Shown: positions 1-6,259 of the stretch, piece after piece | Position numbering within the stretch: position 1 is the stretch's first letter | How the letters are laid out: every line of letters starts with the position of its first letter | Source: CBDUMN01 sp965368335 | Lineage (GTDB): Bacteria > Pseudomonadota > Alphaproteobacteria > Rhodospirillales > JAPHRK01 | Assembly (NCBI GenBank): GCA_965368335.1 | Contig: CBDUMN010000057.1 | Span: 1-22,087, forward strand | Direction: 5' to 3' | DNA: 22,087 nucleotides | Translations under genes and position numbers: made by a program | The notes under the pieces: generated by a model | Told to the model about the DNA's origin: nothing | Seen by the model: the letters and a program-made list of their open reading frames with translations, nothing else | Databases searched by the model: none

Positions 1-659
1 ATGGTCGAGGCCAGACCGAGGCCCAGCGCGGCAACGACCGGCACCGTCACGGTCGAAGTGGTTACGCCACCCGAATCGTAGGCCAGGGGGATAATCCATT
101 TGGTGGCGTAGAGGGTCTGAATAATCACCACCACATAACCGACCATGATGTAATAAGGCAGCGGCGTACCGGTGACGATTCGGAAGGCGCCCAGCGAAAC
201 GCCGATCGCCACACCGATCGCCACTGCAATACGCAATCCCCATGCACCGACAGCGCCGCCCGAAATATCCTGGGCTTTGATGGCCACCGCAATCAGGGAC
301 GGCTCGGCAATAGTAGTGGCGAAACCAATAGCCGCGGCGAAAACATAGACCCAGGCGTAATCTTCCCAGCCAAGCCCCGAGCCCCCTACGCCACCGCCCA
401 GGAAGGACGGATCGGTCAACTGCATGGCCATGGTGCGGCCGAGCGGGAAAAGCGCTTCTTCCAGGCCAACCAAGAATAGCGTCAGGCCGAGCAGCACATA
501 GACGAACCCCCAGATAATTTTGGTCAACTGGACCGGCTTCTTGCGGATCACCAGAAACTGGAACCCAAACATGATGGCGACGATGGGCAATACATCGAGG
601 CTGGTCGCCCAGAGGACATCAATGGTGCTGACCGCTAAGGAAAGTGCATAATCAATCAT
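1..659 (-). CDS. DUF1538-family integral membrane protein (second of a tandem pair, C-terminus cut by window edge)
   Basis: Translation from the ATG at 659 leftwards gives about 219 residues with no stop before base 1, so the protein is incomplete at its C-terminus. It is strongly hydrophobic, with about six likely membrane segments beginning near residue 20. It carries the two signatures shared with its neighbour: a GFATTIAEPSLIAV stretch in the middle and AYDSGGVTTSTVTVP near the visible end. These match the uncharacterised DUF1538 membrane family. Its ATG overlaps the upstream gene's TGA by four bases (ATGA), so the two are almost certainly co-transcribed and translationally coupled and may form a two-subunit complex. 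The conserved acidic/Ser/Thr-rich motifs inside membrane segments look like those of a transporter, but the substrate is unknown. Family assignment is from recognition of the motifs; function is not assigned. Confidence 0.8.
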   Translation of the reverse strand, partial: MIDYALSLAVSTIDVLWATSLDVLPIVAIMFGFQFLVIRKKPVQLTKIIWGFVYVLLGLTLFLVGLEEALFPLGRTMAMQLTDPSFLGGGVGGSGLGWEDYAWVYVFAAAIGFATTIAEPSLIAVAIKAQDISGGAVGAWGLRIAVAIGVAIGVSLGAFRIVTGTPLPYYIMVGYVVVIIQTLYATKWIIPLAYDSGGVTTSTVTVPVVAALGLGLAST

Positions 660-1468
660 GCCGTCACCATCCCGTAGATCAGCACGAAGATCATCGGTGT
701 CAAACTGGCGAAGGCGATCAATCCAAAACCGTCAATCATCGGATTGCGGCCTTTAATCGAATTCGCCAGACCGACGCCTAAGGCCGTAACCAGGGGCACG
801 GTGATGGTCGACGTGGTGACCCCACCCGAATCATAGGCGATGCCGACAATTTCCTTGGGCGCAAAAAAGGTCAGCGCCACGACCATAACGTATCCGCCAA
901 TAATAAAATATTGGATGGGCCAACCCTTCAAAATTCGGAAAACGCCGAGAACCAGGGCCGCACCGACCGAAAAAGCCACGGTAAAACGCAAGCCGTCCGC
1001 ATAGCTTTCCTTGGCGACAGTCTCGTCGGGTATCACCTTCCCCTGAGCCGCCACAGTGGCGGCTTCTGCTGTCACGGCAATAAGCGCCGGTTCGGCCACT
1101 GTGGTGCCGAAGCCTAAGCAAAAAGCGAAACCCAGCAAGGCGATCAGACTGCCCTTGTAGGCGAAAGCCTGGGCCAGAGCTTCACCAATCGGGAAAAGCC
1201 CCATCTCCAATCCCTGAACGAACAAAGCCAGACCGACGACAACAAAAAACAGTCCGGCGATGGTTTCGGCCAGATTGGGGAACGGTTGCTGGAGGATTAA
1301 CTCTTGAAAAAAGACGATGACCAGGATGATCGGGGCCAGATCGCGCAAGGCGTCCACCAACAGTTTGGCGAAAGTCTTGATCCCCTCCATCGGCGCGCCT
1401 TCCCCTTCAAACCCGTAACGTTCAAGAGTTTTTTTTATACGGGTAATGTCTTTACAAACAATTTCCAT
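656..1468 (-). CDS. DUF1538-family integral membrane protein (first of a tandem pair)
   Basis: This is a hydrophobic protein of about 270 residues, paralogous to the next gene on the same strand. It has GFGTTVAEPALIAV in the middle and AYDSGGVTTSTITVP near residue 220, then a final membrane segment ending FVLIYGMVTA. About six to seven membrane segments are visible. The start is uncertain. The ATG at 1468 and a TTG at 1474 both lack a clear ribosome site, whereas the internal ATG at 1393 (protein beginning MEGIKTFAKLL) has a GGGGAAGG run just upstream and begins where the hydrophobic family domain begins. If the longer form is real, the first 25 residues are a charged cytoplasmic extension. 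The gene is divergent from chvI. Its stop overlaps the next start by four bases. A small-molecule or ion transport role is an inference only. Confidence 0.8.
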   Translation of the reverse strand: MEIVCKDITRIKKTLERYGFEGEGAPMEGIKTFAKLLVDALRDLAPIILVIVFFQELILQQPFPNLAETIAGLFFVVVGLALFVQGLEMGLFPIGEALAQAFAYKGSLIALLGFAFCLGFGTTVAEPALIAVTAEAATVAAQGKVIPDETVAKESYADGLRFTVAFSVGAALVLGVFRILKGWPIQYFIIGGYVMVVALTFFAPKEIVGIAYDSGGVTTSTITVPLVTALGVGLANSIKGRNPMIDGFGLIAFASLTPMIFVLIYGMVTA

Positions 1469-1505
1469 GGTCAATAGACATAGTGGTTTGTCGATATTGA
1501 TTTTT

Positions 1506-1535
1506 TTGTCACAGCCAGCCCTGGCGGGCTATAAT
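1506..1535 (+). promoter_or_regulatory. Sigma70-like promoter for chvI
   Basis: TTGTCA at 1506-1511 and a perfect TATAAT at 1530-1535 are separated by 18 bases. A transcript would start near 1542 and leave a leader of about 60 bases before the GTG of chvI. An imperfect 18-base palindrome (AGCCAGCC CT GGCGGGCT, 1513-1530) fills the spacer and could be an operator. The element lies in the gap between the divergent DUF1538 and chvI genes. I could not find an equally good promoter facing the DUF1538 genes. Confidence 0.65.
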
Positions 1536-1603
1536 TCCGCCACAATGGGTTTTTATTGGATAACCGACCCTTCGGAAAACCTCATTGCAAGGAGACGCTG
1601 CCC

Positions 1604-2302
1604 GTGTCGCAAACCGTTGCCCTGGTGGATGACGATAAAAACATCCTGACTTCCGTTTCCATGGCCCTGGAAGCCGAAGGCTATGCCGTCGTGACCTACG
1701 GCGACGGCGAAGAAGCCTTAAAAGGAATTTCGGCGACGCCGCCCGATCTGGCGGTGCTCGACATCAAAATGCCGCGGATGGACGGCATGGAGCTTTTGAA
1801 CCGCCTACGCCAGACGACCGCCCTGCCGGTGATCTTCCTCACCTCCAAAGACGATGAAACCGATGAGTTGGAAGGCCTGCGCAGCGGCGCCGACGACTAT
1901 ATCCGCAAGCCCTTCTCGCAAAGTTTGCTGATCGCCCGCATTCGCGCCCTTTTGCGGCGGCACGAACTATCGCAAAGCACTGGCGAGGAAGAAGAATCGA
2001 AAGACGTCATTCGCCGCGGCCCTCTGATGCTCGACCCCTCTCGCCATCTTTGCGCCTGGAACGGCGAGGCGGTCAACCTGACGGTCACCGAGTTCCTGCT
2101 CATTCAGGCCCTGGCCAAACGGCCCGGCATGGTCAAATCGCGCGACCAACTGATCGATGCGGCCTATGGAGAACACATCTACGTAGACGACCGAACCATC
2201 GATTCCCACATTAAGCGACTGCGCAAAAAATTCCGGGCGCTCGACAAATCCTTCTCGGAAATCGAAACTCTTTACGGTGTCGGCTACCGCTATAAAAACT
2301 AA
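1604..2302 (+). CDS. chvI: ChvI-type OmpR-family response regulator
   Basis: The 232-residue protein has a receiver domain (about residues 4-120) followed by an OmpR/PhoB winged helix (about 130-232, ending YGVGYRYKN). Receiver residues are complete: acidic triad D9-D10-D11, phospho-acceptor D53 in VLDIKMPRMDG, T80, and K102 in IRKP. I chose the GTG at 1604 because AAGGAGA lies eight bases upstream and the receiver fold begins immediately; an in-frame TTG at 1556 would add 16 unlikely residues. It is followed after 17 bases by a ChvG-type kinase and then hprK, the arrangement typical of alphaproteobacterial ChvG/ChvI loci, where the pair responds to acid or envelope conditions. The inducing signal and regulon in this organism cannot be read from sequence. 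Confidence 0.9.
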   Translation: MSQTVALVDDDKNILTSVSMALEAEGYAVVTYGDGEEALKGISATPPDLAVLDIKMPRMDGMELLNRLRQTTALPVIFLTSKDDETDELEGLRSGADDYIRKPFSQSLLIARIRALLRRHELSQSTGEEEESKDVIRRGPLMLDPSRHLCAWNGEAVNLTVTEFLLIQALAKRPGMVKSRDQLIDAAYGEHIYVDDRTIDSHIKRLRKKFRALDKSFSEIETLYGVGYRYKN

Positions 2303-2319
2303 CGGGGACTTTTTTTTCA

Positions 2320-4056
2320 GTGAGCAGCGACGACCGGACCATGCCCAAGCCGCCTCGGCTTCTTTCGCCGATCACCCGGCGGATTCTGGCGGTCAACGTC
2401 CTCGCACTCGCCTTTCTCGTCACCGCCATTCTCTACCTCGAAGAATACCGTAAGGGCCTGATCGAAGCGAAACTGGAGTCGCTTAAGGTTCAGGCCGATA
2501 TGTTCGCCGTGGCGCTGGCCGAAGGCACCGTGGCGACCAGTGTGCCCGGCGTGGGGCAATTCACCCGGGAGACGGCGCGGCAAATGATGCACCGGCTGGT
2601 CGAGGCCTCCAACGCTCGGGCGCGCCTGTTCGCCAGCGATGGTGAGCTAATCCTCGATTCCCGGCGAATCGGCCGTGCCGGCGGCGACATTCAGGTAGAA
2701 ATCCTCCCCCCGCCTCAGCCCGATCTTCCCATGGCCGGAGCGATTTTCGATCTCTACGACAGCTTGATCTATTGGCTGCCCGGCCGCGGTGAAATTCCCC
2801 GTTACGAAGAACGGCCGATCCAGCACGGCTCCGACTACGCCGAAGTCACTCACGCGATCCGGGGCGAAAAAGCGGGAATCGTCCGGGCCAACGAATCGGG
2901 CCGTATGGTGCTCTCCGTCGCCGTACCGGTTCAGCGCTATAAGCATGTTCTCGGCGCGCTCATGCTGTCTTCCGCCTCTCACGGCATTGAAGAGGCGCTG
3001 CTCGACGTCCGTCTCGATATTTTGAAAATTTTCGCCGTCGCCCTGGCCCTGACCATTCTGGTTTCGATCTATCTCGCCGGAACCATCGCCCGCCCCATCC
3101 TGCGCCTTGCCCAAGGGGCCGAAAGCGTGCGGAGCAAGCCGGGCCGAAAGCAAACCATTCCGGACCTGACCAAGCGGGACGATGAAATCGGTGAACTCTC
3201 GGGCGCTATGCGCGACATGACCGAAGCTCTCTGGCGACGCATGGACGCCATCGAAAGTTTCGCCGCAGATGTTTCCCACGAGCTTAAAAACCCACTGACC
3301 TCACTGCGCAGCGCGGTTGAAACCGTCGGCAAAATTAAAGACGAGGACAAGCGACGGCATCTCATGGAAATTATTTTGCAGGACGTGGACCGTCTGGATC
3401 GCCTGATTTCCGATATTTCCGACGCCTCACGACTCGATTCAGAACTTTCGCGAGCCTCGAGTAAGGCTGTTGATCTGGCGGCTCTCTTGACCATGCTGGT
3501 CGATATCCACAAGAGCACCCATGAGGAAAACGGCCAGGATCACGCACCGAAAATTCACATGGAACTGCCCGACAACCAACCCTTGTTGGTGCGCGGGCTT
3601 GAAGACCGTCTCGTTCAGGTCTTCCAAAACCTGATTTCCAACGGCCTTTCGTTCAGCCCTGAAGGCGGAACCCTCGGCATCCGGGTCGAGCGGGAAAAAA
3701 CCGCCGTGGTGGTCAAGATCGAAGATGAAGGCCCAGGCCTGCCTAAAGGCAAGGAACACCGCATCTTCGAGCGCTTTTATTCGGAGCGTCCGGTCGGCGA
3801 GGACTTCGGCAAGCACTCCGGCCTAGGCTTAAGCATTTCAAAACAGATCGTCGAATCCCTGGGCGGGATTATGGCTGCCGAAAACCGCCATGGCGGCGCG
3901 GGCCAAATCACCGGAGCAAGGTTTATCGTCCGCCTCGCCCCGGCCGACCCACCAAGCAAAGCCGAAAAGAAAAAGGAAAAAAGCCGTGAAGAGCAGGAAA
4001 AATCCATACGCCTCACCCTCCCCCGCCTTCCCGGCCTCACAGCTAAAAAGCCCTAG
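2320..4056 (+). CDS. chvG: ChvG-type sensor histidine kinase
   Basis: The 578-residue membrane kinase has a first membrane segment at about residues 22-40, a periplasmic sensor region of about 190 residues, a second membrane segment at about 237-257 and a HAMP linker. The dimerisation domain carries phospho-acceptor H320 in DVSHELKNPLTS. The ATPase domain has an N box (FQNLISNG), a G1 box (DEGPGLP), an F box (FERFYSERP) and a G2 box (GLGLSISKQ). All catalytic motifs are present. The last 35 residues form a lysine/glutamate-rich tail beyond the kinase core. The GTG at 2320 has only a weak GGGG upstream; an in-frame ATG at 2341 is an alternative seven residues shorter. It is paired with chvI and should phosphorylate it. 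Placement next to hprK suggests crosstalk with the phosphorelay, which is an inference. Confidence 0.9.
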   Translation: MSSDDRTMPKPPRLLSPITRRILAVNVLALAFLVTAILYLEEYRKGLIEAKLESLKVQADMFAVALAEGTVATSVPGVGQFTRETARQMMHRLVEASNARARLFASDGELILDSRRIGRAGGDIQVEILPPPQPDLPMAGAIFDLYDSLIYWLPGRGEIPRYEERPIQHGSDYAEVTHAIRGEKAGIVRANESGRMVLSVAVPVQRYKHVLGALMLSSASHGIEEALLDVRLDILKIFAVALALTILVSIYLAGTIARPILRLAQGAESVRSKPGRKQTIPDLTKRDDEIGELSGAMRDMTEALWRRMDAIESFAADVSHELKNPLTSLRSAVETVGKIKDEDKRRHLMEIILQDVDRLDRLISDISDASRLDSELSRASSKAVDLAALLTMLVDIHKSTHEENGQDHAPKIHMELPDNQPLLVRGLEDRLVQVFQNLISNGLSFSPEGGTLGIRVEREKTAVVVKIEDEGPGLPKGKEHRIFERFYSERPVGEDFGKHSGLGLSISKQIVESLGGIMAAENRHGGAGQITGARFIVRLAPADPPSKAEKKKEKSREEQEKSIRLTLPRLPGLTAKKP

Positions 4057-4083
4057 GGTCCTGATCCTAAATTTCACAAGCAT

Positions 4084-4097
4084 GTCTGTTGACAGAC
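4084..4097. other. Short perfect inverted repeat upstream of hprK
   Basis: GTCTG-TTGA-CAGAC is a perfect five-base inverted repeat with a four-base centre in the 68-base gap between chvG and hprK, 28 bases before the hprK start. It could be an operator half-site pair or a small hairpin in the polycistronic message. It includes TTGACA, but I see no matching -10 element, so I do not call a promoter. Confidence 0.3.
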
Positions 4098-4124
4098 CGT
4101 CGCCCCGATTCCAGGCTCCCACCC

Positions 4125-4565
4125 ATGACACAACAAACCATACATGCCACCTGCATCTCCATTGACGGCAAGGGAATTCTATTGCGGGGCCCTTCAGGCT
4201 GCGGCAAAAGCGACCTCGCCCTGCGCCTGATTGATCGGGGGGCCCGTCTGGTGGCCGATGACCGGGTCGTATTAAGTGCCAAAAACGGCGCTCTTTACGC
4301 CTCACCCCCGCAAACGCTTAGCGGCTTCATGGAAGTCAGAGGGCTTGGCCTGGTCGAAACGAGCCATGACGAAAAGAGTCTTGTCAGCCTGATCGTCGAT
4401 CTGGTTGCACAAGAAAAAATCGAGCGCATGCCGGAACCTGCTTCGGAAGAGATAAATGGGATCGAAATTTCCCATATACGGCTTTATGCTTTCGAGGCCT
4501 CGGCCCCCGCCAAGGCCCACATCGCGCTCGATATTGCGCTGGGAACGAAAAGGTTGAAGCCATGA
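4125..4565 (+). CDS. hprK: HPr kinase/phosphorylase, short alphaproteobacterial form
   Basis: The 146-residue protein corresponds only to the catalytic domain of HprK; Gram-positive and gammaproteobacterial-type enzymes are about 310 residues with an extra N-terminal domain. The P-loop GPSGCGKS is at residues 22-29, followed by VADDRV and the signature region EVRGLGLVET. It should phosphorylate and dephosphorylate HPr on the serine corresponding to S49 of the HPr encoded downstream. The ATG at 4125 places the domain start correctly; an in-frame TTG at 4089 would add 12 residues of no recognisable kind. Its last four bases overlap rapZ (ATGA), indicating coupling. It lies 68 bases after chvG, a gap holding a short palindrome at 4084-4097. 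Confidence 0.9.
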   Translation: MTQQTIHATCISIDGKGILLRGPSGCGKSDLALRLIDRGARLVADDRVVLSAKNGALYASPPQTLSGFMEVRGLGLVETSHDEKSLVSLIVDLVAQEKIERMPEPASEEINGIEISHIRLYAFEASAPAKAHIALDIALGTKRLKP

Positions 4566-5446
4566 GTGACGCCAGCCTCAAAGTTTTACTGATCACCGGC
4601 ATGTCGGGCGCGGGCATGACCACGGCGCTGAAAGCTCTGGAAGACTTGGGCTATGAAGCGGTCGACAACGTGCCCCTTTCGCTGGTCGGCAACCTGGTTC
4701 AGCCGCCGCAAAACAGCTTGCCGGATAAAGCCTTCCGCCGCCCCATCGCCGTCGGCGTCGATTGCCGTAACCGGGAATTCTCAGTCGAGGCCTTCATTGA
4801 GGAGCTGGACGATCTCACCGAATTGGGCGGCCTGGACGTTAAACTATTATTCCTCGATTGCGATAACGAAGTGCTGCTTCGGCGCTACGTGGAAACCCGC
4901 CACCGCCACCCACTGGCGGGCGACCGACCGTTAGCCGACGGCATCCGGGCCGAGCGCAAGCTGGTTTCTCCCCTACGCGACAGAGCCGACGACCTGATCG
5001 ATTCGACCGATCTTTCGGTAACCGATTTCAACCGGCTGATGCGCACCCGTTACGCGCTCACTCAGGAGCCGGAAATGGTGCTGACCGTTATGTCCTTCGG
5101 CTTCAAGCACGGCGTCCCAAGGGATGCCGATCTGATGTTCGACGTGAGATTTTTGCGCAACCCCCATTACGACGACGCTCTGCGCCCCTTGACCGGAAAG
5201 GATCGACCGGTCCAGGACTTCGTAAAAGAAGACGACGGATTTTCGCCCTTTATGGAACGGTTGCTCGACCTTCTCATCCCTCTGCTGCCGCGCTACCGCG
5301 CCGAAGGAAAAAGCTATCTCACCGTGGCGATTGGTTGCACAGGGGGGCGGCACCGTTCAGTTTTCACCACCGAAACCCTGGCGCAGCACCTCAAAGATCA
5401 GGGACAGGACGTCCGAATTCACCATCGCGATCTTCCCAAACAATGA
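4562..5446 (+). CDS. rapZ: RapZ-like RNase adapter / nucleotide-binding protein with atypical Walker A
   Basis: The 294-residue protein matches the RapZ/YvcJ family in length and at both ends: an N-terminal P-loop region followed by LEDLGYEAVDNVP, then VDCRN near residue 67, and a C-terminal domain with GCTGGRHRS at 258-266 and a final IHHRDL. In enterobacteria the C-terminal domain binds small RNAs and senses glucosamine-6-phosphate synthesis. In alphaproteobacteria the gene is usually found beside PTS genes, as here. The Walker A motif reads GMSGAGMTT: the P-loop lysine is replaced by methionine at residue 19. Nucleotide hydrolysis may therefore be weak or absent, while the RNA- or metabolite-binding domain looks intact. 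The gene overlaps hprK by four bases. Family confidence is high; biochemical activity is uncertain. Confidence 0.9.
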   Translation: MSDASLKVLLITGMSGAGMTTALKALEDLGYEAVDNVPLSLVGNLVQPPQNSLPDKAFRRPIAVGVDCRNREFSVEAFIEELDDLTELGGLDVKLLFLDCDNEVLLRRYVETRHRHPLAGDRPLADGIRAERKLVSPLRDRADDLIDSTDLSVTDFNRLMRTRYALTQEPEMVLTVMSFGFKHGVPRDADLMFDVRFLRNPHYDDALRPLTGKDRPVQDFVKEDDGFSPFMERLLDLLIPLLPRYRAEGKSYLTVAIGCTGGRHRSVFTTETLAQHLKDQGQDVRIHHRDLPKQ

Positions 5447-5496
5447 AGACTCTTAGAGCCTTCCATCGAACCGGGAAAGATTCTAAAGTCCTCTCC

Positions 5497-5523
5497 TTCC
5501 TCTAGGGCTCCACCCTAGGGGAA
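5497..5523 (+). promoter_or_regulatory. Perfect 11-bp hairpin between rapZ and the EIIA gene
   Basis: TTCCTCTAGGG at 5497-5507 pairs completely (one G-U) with CCCTAGGGGAA at 5513-5523 around a CTCCA loop. It is the only notable structure in the 106-base gap. No T-run follows on either strand, so it is not a standard intrinsic terminator. It could be an mRNA processing or stabilising element, or a binding site within the polycistronic message. Its end lies 29 bases before the EIIA start. Confidence 0.4.
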
Positions 5524-5552
5524 CGGGAAACACTATCAGGGACTAAACTTGC

Positions 5553-5957
5553 ATGATTGGAATGGTCTTGGTCACCCATGGCCGGCTGGCCGATGAATTC
5601 ATCGCCGCCTTGGAACATGTCGTGGGGCCGCAAGAGCAGGTTCTTTCCGTTTGTATCGGCCCGGACGACGACATGGAGCAGCGCCGCCGCGACATTTTGG
5701 AAAGCGTCGACAAAGCCAACTCGGGCGAAGGCGTCATTCTACTGACCGACATGTTTGGCGGCACACCGTCCAACCTCGCCATTTCCGTCATGGACAAGGC
5801 CAACGTCGAAGTGATTGCAGGGATCAACCTTCCCATGCTGATCAAGCTCGCCAGCGTACGGAAATCCGAGGCCCTCGAAGACGCTGTCGCCGCCGGCCAG
5901 GATGCGGGCCGCAAATACATCAACATCGCCTCCCTTCTGCTGGGGGCCGAAAAATAA
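5553..5957 (+). CDS. PTS EIIA, mannose (fructose-specific IIA-like) family
   Basis: The 134-residue cytoplasmic protein belongs to the EIIA-Man fold. The phosphorylatable histidine is H9 in MVLVTHGRLADEF, and LTDMFGGTPSNLA lies near residues 64-76, both hallmarks of the family. It is a free-standing IIA domain with no IIB, IIC or IID partner nearby, as in alphaproteobacteria where it ends a regulatory relay rather than driving sugar uptake. It should accept phosphate from HPr (gene two bases downstream). The ATG at 5553 is the first codon of the conserved N-terminal strand, so the start is secure although the ribosome site (AGGGACT) is distant. Its regulatory target cannot be told from the sequence. 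Confidence 0.9.
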   Translation: MIGMVLVTHGRLADEFIAALEHVVGPQEQVLSVCIGPDDDMEQRRRDILESVDKANSGEGVILLTDMFGGTPSNLAISVMDKANVEVIAGINLPMLIKLASVRKSEALEDAVAAGQDAGRKYINIASLLLGAEK

Positions 5958-5959
5958 GC

Positions 5960-6247
5960 ATGTCCTCTTCCTTCAAACGCACTCTCGAAATCTGCAACAA
6001 GCGCGGCCTTCACGCCCGCGCCGCCGCCAAGTTCGCCAAGGTTTCAGGCCGCTACAAGGCCGATATTCAGGTTTCGCGGGCGGGCCAAACCGTAACCGGC
6101 ACCTCAATCATGGGCTTGATGATGCTCGCCGCCGCCATGGGCTCGGAAATCGAGGTCGAAACATCGGGAGCCGAGGCCGAACAGGCGCTTGAGGAAATCA
6201 CCCTGCTGGTCGCCGACAAATTCGGCGAAGACCGCGAAGAGACTTAG
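5960..6247 (+). CDS. ptsH: Phosphocarrier protein HPr
   Basis: The 95-residue protein has the full HPr pattern. The phospho-histidine is H18 in KRGLHARAAAKF, and the HprK target serine is S49 in GTSIMGLMMLAA, followed by a helical acidic C-terminus. It accepts phosphate from enzyme I and donates it to the EIIA encoded immediately upstream. S49 allows control by HprK encoded earlier in the cluster. It starts two bases after the EIIA stop and ends 12 bases before enzyme I, so the three form one transcription unit. The ATG at 5960 gives the standard HPr start; longer in-frame readings upstream are EIIA sequence read out of frame. Both regulatory residues being present argues that the relay is functional. 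Confidence 0.92.
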   Translation: MSSSFKRTLEICNKRGLHARAAAKFAKVSGRYKADIQVSRAGQTVTGTSIMGLMMLAAAMGSEIEVETSGAEAEQALEEITLLVADKFGEDREET

Positions 6248-6259
6248 GGTTCATCGTCC

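Noticed and set aside
2647..3279. A 210-codon open frame antisense to chvG
   Set aside because: The opposite strand encodes a full, motif-complete sensor kinase. The antisense product shows no domain.
4089..4094. TTGACA as a -35 box of an hprK promoter
   Set aside because: No -10-like sequence occurs at 15-19 bases downstream. The hexamer is part of a short palindrome instead.
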